The position numbers were made by a program, and so were the translations under genes. Positions 9,349 to 18,424 of a stretch of 64,000 nucleotides of DNA are shown one piece after another. The notes under the pieces were generated by a model that worked only from the letters and a program-made list of their open reading frames with translations, was not told where the DNA came from and ran no database searches. Source of the stretch: Paenibacillus sp. MMS18-CY102 (lineage in GTDB: Bacteria > Bacillota > Bacilli > Paenibacillales > Paenibacillaceae); the NCBI RefSeq assembly GCF_009789195.1, contig NZ_WSTC01000012.1, positions 62,001 through 126,000 on the forward strand, in the 5' to 3' direction. Position 1 is the first letter of the stretch; every line of letters begins with the position of its first letter.

Positions 9349-9464
9349 GAGGTTGAAAAAAACGTGAGATAGGGAGACTTTTATATTGTGGACGGGCTAG
9401 GGGGGTAAAAATTCACGATAGGACGGATACTTTTCTGCTATTTATGTAATATAACCTAACATTA

Positions 9465-9478
9465 TGATATCGCTTTCA
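9465..9478 (-). promoter_or_regulatory. Candidate CcpA cre site upstream of sugar importer operon
   Basis: The minus-strand sequence TGAAAGCGATATCA matches every position of the Bacillus cre consensus TGWAANCGNTNWCA. It lies about 117 bp upstream of the predicted -35 box, farther than a simple blocking site. It may act through a second promoter or as an upstream element. The motif match is seen; binding is inferred. Confidence 0.6.
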
Positions 9479-9600
9479 CGATTATATATGAAAAATCGTA
9501 GTTTATTCAACAGGCTCATCACAAATACTTCACACCAAATCCTATCATAACGAATGCCAATCGCACAATCACCATGTATACGTAACTTATTCTTACATAT
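9479..9600. other. AT-rich intergenic stretch without a recognisable gene
   Basis: The rest of the 389-bp gap between the sugar operon start and the small TTG-start gene is AT-rich. Apart from the cre-like site, the sugar-operon promoter and the terminator at 9602-9627 I see no gene or conserved RNA here. Confidence 0.5.
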
Positions 9601-9601
9601 A

Positions 9602-9627
9602 AAAAGAGGGAACACGGAATTGTTCCC
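9602..9627 (-). terminator. Terminator of the SWIM/SNF2/small-ORF operon
   Basis: On the minus strand GGGGGAACA-ATTCCG-TGTTCCCTC is followed directly by TTTTT. It lies 22 nt after the stop of the small gene that follows the SNF2 helicase gene and closes that operon. Confidence 0.85.
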
Positions 9628-9648
9628 CCTTGTTTGTCACCCTATCCC

Positions 9649-9843
9649 CTATTTCGGTTCATTCTGCTGTGTACCGCTATTAAGCGGGCCGACTTCTTCG
9701 CGCAATCGCTGCATCGCGTCGCGAACTGCGGCATAGAAAGGTCGCCATGCAGGCAGCGCATCGGCTGGCCCAACCGCCATCGCCCCGTTCTCTGCTTCCT
9801 TCTGCCGCTGATCCTCTTGCTGATCGCCTTCTGGTCGTTGCAA
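9649..9843 (-). CDS. Small hypothetical protein downstream of SNF2 helicase
   Basis: This is a 64-residue, glutamine- and glutamate-rich soluble protein beginning MQRPEGDQQEDQRQKEAE. It starts with TTG at 9843, five bases after a very strong GAAGGAGGGG ribosome site that overlaps the end of the SNF2 gene region, and it lies 24 bp past the SNF2 stop. A terminator follows immediately. The strong site and the tight placement support a real gene, although I do not recognise a family. The second half (residues about 27-55) is predicted helical and may be an accessory or partner of the helicase. An overlapping longer frame at 9642-9917 lacks a ribosome site and was rejected. Confidence 0.6.
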   Translation of the reverse strand: MQRPEGDQQEDQRQKEAENGAMAVGPADALPAWRPFYAAVRDAMQRLREEVGPLNSGTQQNEPK

Positions 9844-9867
9844 GAATTCCCCTCCTTCAGGCTGGCG

Positions 9868-12768
9868 CTACCGAGCAAATCGATCGCGGCGAAGCGCGAA
9901 CAGCTCACGCAGCTCATCCGTCGACAGCTCCGTCACCCATTGTTCCGACTGGCTAACGATCTGGTCGTTCAACGATTGTTTGCGGTCTATCATCTGGTCG
10001 ATCCGTTCCTCGAGCGTGCCCAAGGTGACGAACTTATGCACCTGGACCTTCTTCGTCTGCCCAATTCGGAAGGCTCGGTCAGTCGCTTGATTCTCAACAG
10101 CCGGATTCCACCAACGGTCAAAATGGAAGACATGGTTGGCAGCCGTCAAGTTAAGCCCCGTGCCGCCCGCCTTTAAGGAAAGAACGAACGCGCAGCCTGG
10201 CACCTCTTGGTTTTGGAACTGATCAATCATCGTGTCGCGCTGCGCTTTAGGCACGCCACCATGCAAATACGGAACAGGCAACCCGATCCGGTCCTCCAAC
10301 AGCCGTTGCAGCGTCAAGCCCATATCAACAAACTGCGTAAATACGAGGCATTTCTCGCCTTCCGCAGCAATTTCTTCAATCATCTCTACTAAGCGGAGCG
10401 TTTTGTTAGACCGCTCAACATCCCAAGCACTGCCTGAAACGCCTTCGCCAAGAAACAGCTGCGGATGGTCACATAGCTGCTTCAGCTTCGTTAAGGCAGA
10501 TAAGATTAAGCCCCTCCGGCGCATCGGCCCTTCCTTATCCAAATTCTCCAGCAAGCCAGCTACGATGTTTTCGTACAGCGCACCTTGCTCAGCTGTCAAC
10601 GAGACGAACATCTTCGCCTCGTTCTTGTCCGGCAGCGAGTCGACAATCGCAGGATCGCTCTTCACCCGCCGCAGCATGAACGGCCTCGTCCACCGCTGCA
10701 GCCCTGCGATTGCTTCCTCATCCCGCGTCCGCTCGATTGGGGCAACGACATGTTGGCGGAATTCACTTAACCGTCCGAGGTAGCCCGGATTAATGAAGTC
10801 GAATATGGACCATAGCTCTGTCAAACGGTTTTCCATCGGCGTGCCGGTCATCGCGATCCGATGGTAAGCCGGCAACCTCCGAATCGCTGCCGATTGCTTC
10901 GTATTAACGTTCTTAATGTTCTGCGCCTCATCTAAGCAAAGCACATTCCACTCGATTGACTCAAAGTCCTCTTCATCGAGCGGAACGAGCGAATAAGAAG
11001 TGATAACAACATCCGCAGCTGCTGCTGCTTCAGCGAATGCCGCTCCTTTATCCCGCTTCGGGCCATAATGAAGCATTACTTTCAGCCCAGGCGCGAACCG
11101 CTCCAGCTCCTTCTCCCAGTTGCCAATAACGGAGGTCGGGCATACGAGCAGCGCCGGCCCGCCACGGCCTTTGCCTTGCTCATGCTGTTGCTTCATATAT
11201 AGCAAGTACACGGTGAACTGTACGGTTTTGCCTAGTCCCATATCATCTGCAAGAACAGAACCTAGGCCGAATCTTCGCAGGAAGGCCAGCCAGGACACCC
11301 CTTGCAGCTGATAAGGCCGAAGCTGTCCACGGAACGTGTCCGGCACATCGATATCAGGAATTCCACCGGCCTGCTGCAGCTGCTCCAGCCATTGGGACAG
11401 ATGGCTATTGAGCTCCACCTCTGCCGCGAGCGAGATGCCTTCATCCTCATCCTCGCCCATCACTGGCGAAGCGCCCCGCAGATGGATTTCAAGAATATCC
11501 CGCAGCGTCAAGCCTTTCTTGCGGCCGACCTGCTTCATCCACCGCTTGATCCGGTCAATGTCCTCCGGCTCTAGATGCACCCATTCCCCATCGATGCGCA
11601 TCAGCTTCCGGTTGTCCTCCGCCAGCTTCATAAATTCCGCTTCGGAGAGATCCACGTTGCCGACCGCTAGCTTCCAATCAAATTGCACCAGCTCATTGAG
11701 CCCGAACATCGGCTGTTCAGAGGAGCCTACGGAAGACTTCATTTTGGCTTTCAGGCGGAATTTGCGCGTTCGCACCGTTTCCCACCAAGAAGGAAGCAAG
11801 ACGGGACAACCCGCTTGCAGCAGCTTCAAGCTCGTCGATTCGAGGAAGCTATACGCCTCCGAATCCGTAAGCTCGGTACGGAGCTGCTCACCGCCTGGTT
11901 CAATGAGATCGGGCGCGGACAATTGCCACTTGCGCTGCTCCCGCTCTAAACGTTCGCCGAGCAAAGGCAGCCAATCGTCAGGCAGCGCTTCTTCTCCAGC
12001 CGATACGTAATCGCCTTTACGGTTATGCTCCAAGGGCATCCAAGCGCCTCCATCGCGATGCTGCACGGCCGGGCGAAGCCGCCAACCATGCTGGTCATCT
12101 GGTTCCGCCAGTTGCAGCGCTATGCGGAATGGAAACACATCCTTACGGATTCCAGCGGCGACCAGCCAATCCTCTTCATCTGCAGCTCCGCCCCTAAGCA
12201 CGGCAGACCCGATGTCTGCCAGCGTAGCATGCCATGCAACAGAAACCGACTTATCCGTCTCGATCAGCTGATTAACTGCGAGCGAAAGCCACTCGTCTAC
12301 AGCACCCTGCTGTCCGGCCTTCTCCCAGCTACGAAGCAGCTCACGCCATAGCTCCAGTGTTGCTGGCTCTAGATCGTCAGGCACATCCGCTTTCCAAGCT
12401 GGCTGTTCAACCGTCCAACGAACACTATCTGGAACAAACCAACCATGCATAAGCGCCCGGCGAAGCCACACTGCGGTCGCCCTAATCCGGTCGCCATCTT
12501 CCGTCCAATCAATATTGAGCAGCCGAACATGCTGTGGCGCATCCAAATAATCGATAGCAAGCAGCGGCGGCAGCAGAAGCGTCGTACGCCCGAACGCATC
12601 CTTGTTCTCAATTTCAGCCCCATACCAAGAGGAGGCATGCCATGCGAACAGCAGCCTTTTCAACCGAGCCCCGTAAGCGGTATGGCGCTCCTCCATCACA
12701 TACACGCCCTCGCCGGATGCAAAACGTGCATCTAGTACGAGCGGCTGTTTGACGTCAAGTCCCCTCAT
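9868..12768 (-). CDS. SNF2-family DEAD/DEAH-box helicase
   Basis: This 966-residue Swi2/Snf2 ATPase is of the bacterial HepA/RapA-related group that carries an SNF2-associated N-terminal region of about 480 residues. Motif I is DDMGLGKTVQF (near residues 505-515), motif II is a DEAQ box (near 611), and the C-terminal helicase lobe shows AGGTGLNLTAANHVFHFDRWWNP with the FRIGQ motif VI. Such proteins translocate on double-stranded DNA to remodel protein-DNA complexes. Its ATG overlaps the stop of the SWIM-protein gene by four bases, so the two are coupled and probably act together, a pairing widely seen in Bacillota. A small TTG-start gene follows. Confidence 0.93.
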   Translation of the reverse strand: MRGLDVKQPLVLDARFASGEGVYVMEERHTAYGARLKRLLFAWHASSWYGAEIENKDAFGRTTLLLPPLLAIDYLDAPQHVRLLNIDWTEDGDRIRATAVWLRRALMHGWFVPDSVRWTVEQPAWKADVPDDLEPATLELWRELLRSWEKAGQQGAVDEWLSLAVNQLIETDKSVSVAWHATLADIGSAVLRGGAADEEDWLVAAGIRKDVFPFRIALQLAEPDDQHGWRLRPAVQHRDGGAWMPLEHNRKGDYVSAGEEALPDDWLPLLGERLEREQRKWQLSAPDLIEPGGEQLRTELTDSEAYSFLESTSLKLLQAGCPVLLPSWWETVRTRKFRLKAKMKSSVGSSEQPMFGLNELVQFDWKLAVGNVDLSEAEFMKLAEDNRKLMRIDGEWVHLEPEDIDRIKRWMKQVGRKKGLTLRDILEIHLRGASPVMGEDEDEGISLAAEVELNSHLSQWLEQLQQAGGIPDIDVPDTFRGQLRPYQLQGVSWLAFLRRFGLGSVLADDMGLGKTVQFTVYLLYMKQQHEQGKGRGGPALLVCPTSVIGNWEKELERFAPGLKVMLHYGPKRDKGAAFAEAAAAADVVITSYSLVPLDEEDFESIEWNVLCLDEAQNIKNVNTKQSAAIRRLPAYHRIAMTGTPMENRLTELWSIFDFINPGYLGRLSEFRQHVVAPIERTRDEEAIAGLQRWTRPFMLRRVKSDPAIVDSLPDKNEAKMFVSLTAEQGALYENIVAGLLENLDKEGPMRRRGLILSALTKLKQLCDHPQLFLGEGVSGSAWDVERSNKTLRLVEMIEEIAAEGEKCLVFTQFVDMGLTLQRLLEDRIGLPVPYLHGGVPKAQRDTMIDQFQNQEVPGCAFVLSLKAGGTGLNLTAANHVFHFDRWWNPAVENQATDRAFRIGQTKKVQVHKFVTLGTLEERIDQMIDRKQSLNDQIVSQSEQWVTELSTDELRELFALRRDRFAR

Positions 12769-14426
12769 GGTCGTATATTTCCTTTCGCCATTTCTTCCTG
12801 CAGTGCGCGCAATCGATAATATTTATCCGAAACCAACATCACATACCGGCTCCACGGTTCCGGTTGCTTCATCGCTTTATATAGCTTCTCCAACTTCTTC
12901 ATCAGCTTCACAGCAGTCTTGTAGCCTTGCCGGTTACGTGAATTGATAGCATCATCAATCGCCTGATGGTAAATCGGCAGAAGGGCTTGCGGCTCCGCAT
13001 TCGTTGCCTCGCGCAAATCCTTCGCATCCAGATCCTCCGGTGACATGCCCATGAGCAGCTGCAAGTCCGCCCAATCGCTGAAGCGCCCAAGCTCAATCCA
13101 ATGGTCAGCTAACGAGCTATACGAGTAAGGCAGCATAGCGACCATCCATTGCATCCATTGCGGATTGTCGGGCTGCGCCAGATCGGCTTCCCGGCATAGG
13201 AACAAGAACGGAACGAGCGCTCTCGTATTGGCCGACTTCGCACGGCGTTCGAAGAAAAATTGCATCCAAACTTGAAAACTATCCCAATTGCGCTCTGCTA
13301 GCCGCGTCTGTGCATACATCTGAACGAGCGGCTCGATCGGCTCAATCGGAGCTGTTGCCAATCGCTTAGCCGCGTCGCTATCCCTGCCTTCGAACATATC
13401 TAATGCAGCCAAGGCAATTGGCGGGAACGGCGCTTTCTCTTTGCTTTTGGCAGCCTCGCCACCCGATCCGCCTGCTTGCACTGCTGGTGCGGACGAAACA
13501 GCGGGTTGTTCTATTGCACGAACTTCCGCTCCCTTACGTTCTAGGCGCGAACGCTCAGCATCACGCCACCGATCGTCATCAAGCCTGCCAGATGTTAAGC
13601 TTAAATAGAGAAAATCCCATCGAAACAGCTCATTCCACTCGTCGCAGGCTTGGTTACGCGCGTATTCCGTTACAACGTCAAACCAGTCGGACTGCTCATC
13701 TGTCCAATCCCGCCAATGATGCTGCTCGGAAGCCAGTGATTCGTACTGCTCAATCCATGGCTCCGCCATTCGGGTGAAACTCATTTGTTGATAATATTTA
13801 CTGAATGGATCCACCAGCGTGAACGCCTTCTCCGCTTGCCGCAGCGTGAACAGGATCGCCAGCATCCATTCATACTTTTGAATCGGCTTATCCCAGTCCC
13901 GCGCATACCCTTTCAGCCCTAACAAGACCGACTGCAGCGGATGAAGCGTATACCGGCATTGCCGCCACGCTTCACCATACTGCTCTTCCATACGGCTAAC
14001 GATCTTCCGATGGTCTGCACCATTCGAATGGCTCTTCTCGGGTTGTGAATTCGTGCCAGATGGCTGATCCGAAAGCTTCTCAGGCGCCGCCAAACCTAAC
14101 AAGCGCCTGCGTGCATCCTCCGGCGAGCGCATGCCCGACTTCCCGCATGCAGCAAAATAAACCGCCGCCATATGCTTGCAGTAATCTGCCATCGGGCAAG
14201 TGCACGTGCTATAGCCAAAATGGCCAACATCCAGCATTACGCTGTACATATCGGTCCCTCGAACAGCACCAATCAACGTATCGCCGTCCACCAGCTTAAC
14301 GCTTTGCACTCTTCCTTTTATATAATAATCCCAGCCTCGTTCCGCAACTGCGGGGAGCACATGCTCCGCAAGCTCCGACTCTAACGTTTGCAGCAGCAAT
14401 TGTTCCGTCTGAAATAAGGAGTCCAT
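12765..14426 (-). CDS. SWIM zinc-finger protein, partner of SNF2 helicase
   Basis: This 553-residue cytoplasmic protein carries an N-terminal SWIM zinc finger, STCTCPMADYCKHMAAVYFA (near residues 65-85), with the C-x-C...C-x-H ligands. The remainder is a helical region rich in W and R that typifies the SWIM/SNF2-associated family and probably binds DNA or the helicase. I place the start at the ATG at 14426 (MDSLFQTEQ), eight bases after CGGAG. A frame 11 codons longer from 14459 would begin inside the TATAAT promoter box, which makes it implausible. A Pro/Ala/Lys-rich linker lies around residues 320-345. First gene of the operon. Confidence 0.88.
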   Translation of the reverse strand: MDSLFQTEQLLLQTLESELAEHVLPAVAERGWDYYIKGRVQSVKLVDGDTLIGAVRGTDMYSVMLDVGHFGYSTCTCPMADYCKHMAAVYFAACGKSGMRSPEDARRRLLGLAAPEKLSDQPSGTNSQPEKSHSNGADHRKIVSRMEEQYGEAWRQCRYTLHPLQSVLLGLKGYARDWDKPIQKYEWMLAILFTLRQAEKAFTLVDPFSKYYQQMSFTRMAEPWIEQYESLASEQHHWRDWTDEQSDWFDVVTEYARNQACDEWNELFRWDFLYLSLTSGRLDDDRWRDAERSRLERKGAEVRAIEQPAVSSAPAVQAGGSGGEAAKSKEKAPFPPIALAALDMFEGRDSDAAKRLATAPIEPIEPLVQMYAQTRLAERNWDSFQVWMQFFFERRAKSANTRALVPFLFLCREADLAQPDNPQWMQWMVAMLPYSYSSLADHWIELGRFSDWADLQLLMGMSPEDLDAKDLREATNAEPQALLPIYHQAIDDAINSRNRQGYKTAVKLMKKLEKLYKAMKQPEPWSRYVMLVSDKYYRLRALQEEMAKGNIRP

Positions 14427-14457
14427 CCATCCACTCCGTTCTTCGTGCATTCCATAC

Positions 14458-14466
14458 ATTATACCA
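14458..14466 (-). promoter_or_regulatory. Extended -10 promoter of the SWIM/SNF2 operon
   Basis: The minus strand reads TGGTATAAT, a perfect extended -10 element (TGnTATAAT). No good -35 box lies 17 bp upstream, as is usual for extended -10 promoters. The predicted transcript starts near 14451, so translation must begin downstream, at 14426. Confidence 0.65.
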
Positions 14467-14532
14467 TAACCAAAACAGGTTTCGCGCCAATTCGATCGAG
14501 CGGATTGCCCAACATGCTGCCCATTCTATAGA

Positions 14533-14576
14533 AAAGGCCTCCTACAGCGCGATTCGCCTGCAGAAGACCTTGTTAG
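14533..14576 (-). terminator. Terminator after the orphan histidine kinase
   Basis: On the minus strand AAGGTCTTCTGCAG pairs with CTGTAGGAGGCCTT (14 bp with three G-U pairs) and is followed by TTC. It starts a few bases past the kinase stop codon at 14584. Confidence 0.7.
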
Positions 14577-14583
14577 AAACCGT

Positions 14584-16350
14584 TTAATAATGCGGAATTC
14601 GAACAGAAAATACGATGCATTGGTCTGACTCAGAGGTTACCTGCAGCGTTCCCTTGTATGTCGAAACAATCTGCTTCACGATCGGCAGCCCAAGCCCCTG
14701 ATGCCCTTCGTCCTTATGCTTGGTGGAATAGCCGGGATCAAACAGCTGCTGCGCACACAGCACTGTCTCTGGCGAATCGCAAGTGTTGCGAATAACGAAC
14801 GCGAGCTCTCCATTCTCCAGTACGCCCTCAAGCTGGATTAACCGCCGTTCCTCCGGGTACTTCATAACTTCATCGAACGCATTATCGATCAAATTGCCGA
14901 TTATTCGGGTCAAATCAAGCGATTTGATGCCCAGATCCAGCTTATCCAGCCCACGGAACACACTATCAAACTGAATCTTCCGCTCCGCAGCTTGTGCAAA
15001 CTTGGAACGAATGAGCGCTGCGATCGCCGGGTTGCCAATATTGATAAAATCGTTCGTCAATTGAATATCCCCGGCCAATTCCTTCGTATAGGCCTGCAGT
15101 TCAGCCGTCTTCCCAAGCTCAGCAAGCGAATGAATCGTCTGTACATAATTAAGAAAATCATGCCGTTGCGCCCGAACGGACACGAGCAACTGATTCATTT
15201 CATCCACATAAGTTAGCTGGGCATGTTTGGCTACTTGATCCTTAGACCGGCGGAAATAGCCCCATATGATCACGACAGCCATCATGCTGAGCACCGTAAT
15301 AATGGTAATAATGAAGCCGATATTCAGAAACTGTTCATCAAGCGAATCCTGGACAAACTTATAATCCGACACAATGGTCAAAATATACCGGTCAAGCGAT
15401 TGCCCATCCTTGCCCAAAATGCTCGAGCCTTTCGGGATTTGGACGGGAATAAACGTCTTCAGCACATGCTTCCCGTTCACATGCGTATTCATCGTAACCG
15501 TCCGGCCTGTTCGGTAGGACTCGTCAATGCTTTTCATATCACTATCGTTCTGGTACGTATACTTCCCATAAATAATCGGCTGCTGCGTGATATGCTCTAC
15601 CCATTCGCCCACATCGTTTTTCGTAAGCACCGGTCCGCCCAAAGCGAATGTCTCAGGATTGAGGGCGGTAATCTCCAGCAGCGAACCATTTTCTTCAACC
15701 GCACGTTTAATCAGGCGATTCACGCCTGTTGCATCCTCATATTGCCGCATCATCGCATTGCTCACATAAGGATCAATCATGTAATTCGTCGAACCGTCGT
15801 GATAGTAGCCCCACTTATAAATTTTATCGACATCCGTTGATGCGCTCTCGAACGGGCCTGTCCAAAACTGCGGCAGCGTCTGGCCCCACTTGACGGACAC
15901 CGGCTTTAGCGCAAACAGTTGCTGGAAAGCTTCATACCATGGATCCCATGTTTTGGAGCCGCGACTGAGCTCTTTCGGGTCTGATGATTTCTCGATAATT
16001 ATATCGTCTTTCTCCTTGTTCGGCCGGAACAAGGAGATATGCGTAACGTCCAGCTTCCGCGATAGCTCGGTAAGTTGCTCGTTCGTTACTTTATCGATAT
16101 CAGGATCAAGCGCATATTGCGCAGCAATGGACACTGCACGGAGCTCACGCCCGATCTGATTTTGGAACACCTCTCCTCCCAGCCGCGACTGCTCAATCGA
16201 TAGCTGAATTTGCTTGGCAACCGCCAACATTTCATGGCGCATCCCGTTTTCGAGTGACCGTTTGGCCATGAAGTAGTAGACTGTGTTGTTAATCCCGATC
16301 AAGACGATGACTAAGATGATGGCCAACTGCCATCTATTGCGTCGCATCAT
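14584..16350 (-). CDS. SpoOB-type membrane sensor histidine kinase
   Basis: This is a 588-residue kinase related to the CitA/DcuS and NatK group. An N-terminal helix (LAIILVIVLIGINNTVYYFM) is followed by a large extracellular sensor region (about residues 30-340), a second helix (NIGFIITIITVLSMMAVVIIWGYF) and a SpoOB-like dimerisation helix with the phospho-histidine in AQRHDFLNYVQTIHSL. The C-terminal GHKL ATPase has N-box GNLIDNAFDE and G-box EGHQGLGLPIV. Kinases of this type usually sense small extracellular ligands and pair with a LytTR or CitB-type regulator. No response regulator is encoded beside it, so it is an orphan here. It lies 57 bp downstream of the TPR-protein gene and may share its transcript. 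Confidence 0.88.
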   Translation of the reverse strand: MMRRNRWQLAIILVIVLIGINNTVYYFMAKRSLENGMRHEMLAVAKQIQLSIEQSRLGGEVFQNQIGRELRAVSIAAQYALDPDIDKVTNEQLTELSRKLDVTHISLFRPNKEKDDIIIEKSSDPKELSRGSKTWDPWYEAFQQLFALKPVSVKWGQTLPQFWTGPFESASTDVDKIYKWGYYHDGSTNYMIDPYVSNAMMRQYEDATGVNRLIKRAVEENGSLLEITALNPETFALGGPVLTKNDVGEWVEHITQQPIIYGKYTYQNDSDMKSIDESYRTGRTVTMNTHVNGKHVLKTFIPVQIPKGSSILGKDGQSLDRYILTIVSDYKFVQDSLDEQFLNIGFIITIITVLSMMAVVIIWGYFRRSKDQVAKHAQLTYVDEMNQLLVSVRAQRHDFLNYVQTIHSLAELGKTAELQAYTKELAGDIQLTNDFINIGNPAIAALIRSKFAQAAERKIQFDSVFRGLDKLDLGIKSLDLTRIIGNLIDNAFDEVMKYPEERRLIQLEGVLENGELAFVIRNTCDSPETVLCAQQLFDPGYSTKHKDEGHQGLGLPIVKQIVSTYKGTLQVTSESDQCIVFSVRIPHY

Positions 16351-16407
16351 TCGTTCGTTGCTCCTTTTTAAAGGATATATCGCACATCGCCCGAACCGTA
16401 TGGCTAG

Positions 16408-17091
16408 TTATTGGGTCACACGGCCAAATAAGCTTAACAATGCCCAACGGCGTTCTTGCCGTTTCTTATAGCGGGGAAGCTGGCGATAGAGCCGTAACGA
16501 CTCGTTCAGCGCTTGTTTCGCCTCGGCTTTGCGCCCGAGCAATTGATTCAGCTTCGCCAACCTGTAATAACCTTCGCACGAGGACGTCTGGATTTGTTGG
16601 AACGCTTCCAAATCAGCTAATGCTTTCGAAGCATCATGCTTGCCAATTAATGCCGCTAAACGCAAGTACGGCTGTCCGTATTTGACTCGCGGATTGATGG
16701 AAAGCGCCTTGCGAATGGCTGCTTCTCCCGCTCCCGCTTCACCTGTGTGTAACATTGATGTGCCCAAATCATCCCAGTATTCAGCTGATTGCTCGATAGA
16801 CTCGCGGTCTTGGAGCGGCTCTAGCAAGTCTCTTGCTTGACGAAAGCTCCTCTTGTCGATTAACAGCTTTGCCAATTCTAGCTTGGCGGACAAGTCATTA
16901 GGATTCATATCCAACAGCTGCTTAAGCTTGCGGATACGCCCGAGACGCCGAATCGGTTTGACCAAACTTGGTGATAAGCCGACGAATCGGCGATCGATGA
17001 TGTAAAGGATAACAACAAACGCGATAATGGCAAGAACCGGATTCCCAAAAATCGAAAGCAATAATCCAAACAGCAAAAATTTTCCGATCAT
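16408..17091 (-). CDS. Membrane-anchored TPR-repeat protein
   Basis: This is a 227-residue protein with an N-terminal membrane segment of one long or two short helices (FLLFGLLLSIFG, PVLAIIAFVVILYII), followed by a cytoplasmic region of three to four tetratricopeptide-like repeats. The repeats include KLELAKLLIDKRSFRQARDL, DLGTSMLHTGEAGAGEAAIR and YYRLAKLNQLLGRKAEAKQA. TPRs are protein-docking scaffolds; the partner is unknown. The start is the ATG at 17091, preceded by GGAGGAG; a 26-codon longer frame has no ribosome site and a low-complexity leader. It is convergent with nothing and probably leads the transcript that includes the kinase gene. Confidence 0.8.
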   Translation of the reverse strand: MIGKFLLFGLLLSIFGNPVLAIIAFVVILYIIDRRFVGLSPSLVKPIRRLGRIRKLKQLLDMNPNDLSAKLELAKLLIDKRSFRQARDLLEPLQDRESIEQSAEYWDDLGTSMLHTGEAGAGEAAIRKALSINPRVKYGQPYLRLAALIGKHDASKALADLEAFQQIQTSSCEGYYRLAKLNQLLGRKAEAKQALNESLRLYRQLPRYKKRQERRWALLSLFGRVTQ

Positions 17092-17482
17092 TGTTCTCCT
17101 CCTGCATCCCATAAACTCAGGCTCTATCATAGCATAAAAACTAGGCACATCGAGAGAATATGCGCACAAATAAAAGTCAATTCAGCAATCGAATGCTTTC
17201 ATTATTCGAATATATTATTTAATATTGTTACGATTAAATTAATAAATGTATTACGATATTGAAAAGAAAAGAAAAACTTACATTTCACTTGCGAATTGTT
17301 AGAGATATATAGAAAAATCTAGTTCCATTATAAGCAATTTTTCAATGTAAGCCTTCCCATCTAATTGCTTGTTTCCATATAAACTGTAGGTTATATTGTT
17401 CATATGAACATTAATTAACTTTTAGTACGCATCGCGCTTCCAACTTTTGATTCATTCCATTAATAATAGGAGAGCCAATCAT
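17092..17482. other. AT-rich divergent intergenic region
   Basis: This 390-bp gap lies between the divergent TPR-protein and winged-helix regulator genes. It is markedly AT-rich (17200-17300 especially) and contains a perfect 14-bp palindrome at 17397-17410. No other gene or RNA is recognisable. Confidence 0.6.
17397..17410. promoter_or_regulatory. Perfect palindrome, candidate operator of the winged-helix regulator
   Basis: TGTTCATATGAACA is a 14-bp perfect dyad 73 bp upstream of the regulator ATG. It directly follows a TATATT -10-like sequence. Its position suits autoregulation by the encoded ArsR-like protein; binding is inferred only. Confidence 0.45.
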
Positions 17483-18424
17483 ATGAAAATTGATACAACC
17501 TTGCAATCGCTTCCGATCTACGAAGCGCTAGCCAGCAATGTACGGCTTCAGGTCATCAATTTGTTAGCGCGGCAAGAAATGAACATCAAGGAGCTCGCAC
17601 AAGCGACTGGGCTCAGCAGCGCCATTATGACGATGCATGTGAAGAAGCTTGAGAAGGCTGGCATCGTTCAAGCGACGATGATTCCAAGCAAAGGCGGCAT
17701 TAAGAAGGTTTGTTCCTTGGTCGCCGGAACGATTACAATCGACTTCCCCCGCAAAGGCGAGTGTTCGCCTGGACGCGCCTATCACCAAACGATTGTTTCC
17801 GTGGGCCACTACACCAACTTCGAAATCGAACCCACCTGTGGCCTCGCGACAGCGGAGAAAGTCATTGGCGAGTTCGACGAACCCCGTTGCTTCCTCGATG
17901 CAGAGCGGTTTAATGCCAAAATTATATGGTTCAGCCACGGCTTCATCGAATATAAAGTGCCAAACTACTTAATGAAAAACGAAACGCCAACGGAACTTGA
18001 AATTTCAATGGAGATTTCATCTGAGGCGCCCTTCACTAACCAGAACTGGCCTTCGGACATTGTGTTCCATCTCAACGGAGTTGAAGTCGGAACGTGGACA
18101 AGCACGGGCGACTTCGGCGGCAAACGCGGCAATTATACCCCAGACTGGTGGTGGGACGAAGTCAACCAGCATGGTTTGCTGAAAGTCATTAAAGTGACGG
18201 AAAATGGGACTTTCATCGACGGCAACCAAATCTCGAATGTTTCCATTCATAACCTGAACACGCGCGAAAAACAGTGGAATTTCCGCATCAGCATTAAAGA
18301 ACGCTCCCCGTATGCCGGCGGGGTTACACTATTCGGCTCCGATTTCGGCAACTATAACCAAGACCTCGTGTTCAAGCTATATTACGAGCAAGATGAAGCG
18401 CCTAGCACGAATGCAGGCATCTAG
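17483..18424 (+). CDS. ArsR-type winged-helix regulator with large C-terminal domain
   Basis: This is a 313-residue protein. The first 80 residues form an ArsR-like winged helix (LPIYEALASNVRLQVINLL, then MNIKELAQATGLSSAIMTMHVKKLEKAGIV). The remaining 230 residues are far longer than a normal ArsR protein. They look like a beta-rich ligand-binding module, with many aromatic residues (GNYTPDWWWDEV) and no metal-site cysteine cluster. Similar proteins occur in Paenibacillus and related genera near plant-polysaccharide genes, so a sugar or oligosaccharide ligand is plausible but unproven. The start at 17483 is served by TAGGAGAG eight bases upstream; an in-frame upstream ATG at 17447 lacks such a site. 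Monocistronic. Confidence 0.8.
   Translation: MKIDTTLQSLPIYEALASNVRLQVINLLARQEMNIKELAQATGLSSAIMTMHVKKLEKAGIVQATMIPSKGGIKKVCSLVAGTITIDFPRKGECSPGRAYHQTIVSVGHYTNFEIEPTCGLATAEKVIGEFDEPRCFLDAERFNAKIIWFSHGFIEYKVPNYLMKNETPTELEISMEISSEAPFTNQNWPSDIVFHLNGVEVGTWTSTGDFGGKRGNYTPDWWWDEVNQHGLLKVIKVTENGTFIDGNQISNVSIHNLNTREKQWNFRISIKERSPYAGGVTLFGSDFGNYNQDLVFKLYYEQDEAPSTNAGI

Noticed and set aside
9642-9917. A 91-codon minus-strand frame overlapping the SNF2 gene end
   Set aside because: It overlaps the helicase coding end and the better-supported 64-residue frame, and has a Cys/Arg-rich shadow composition.
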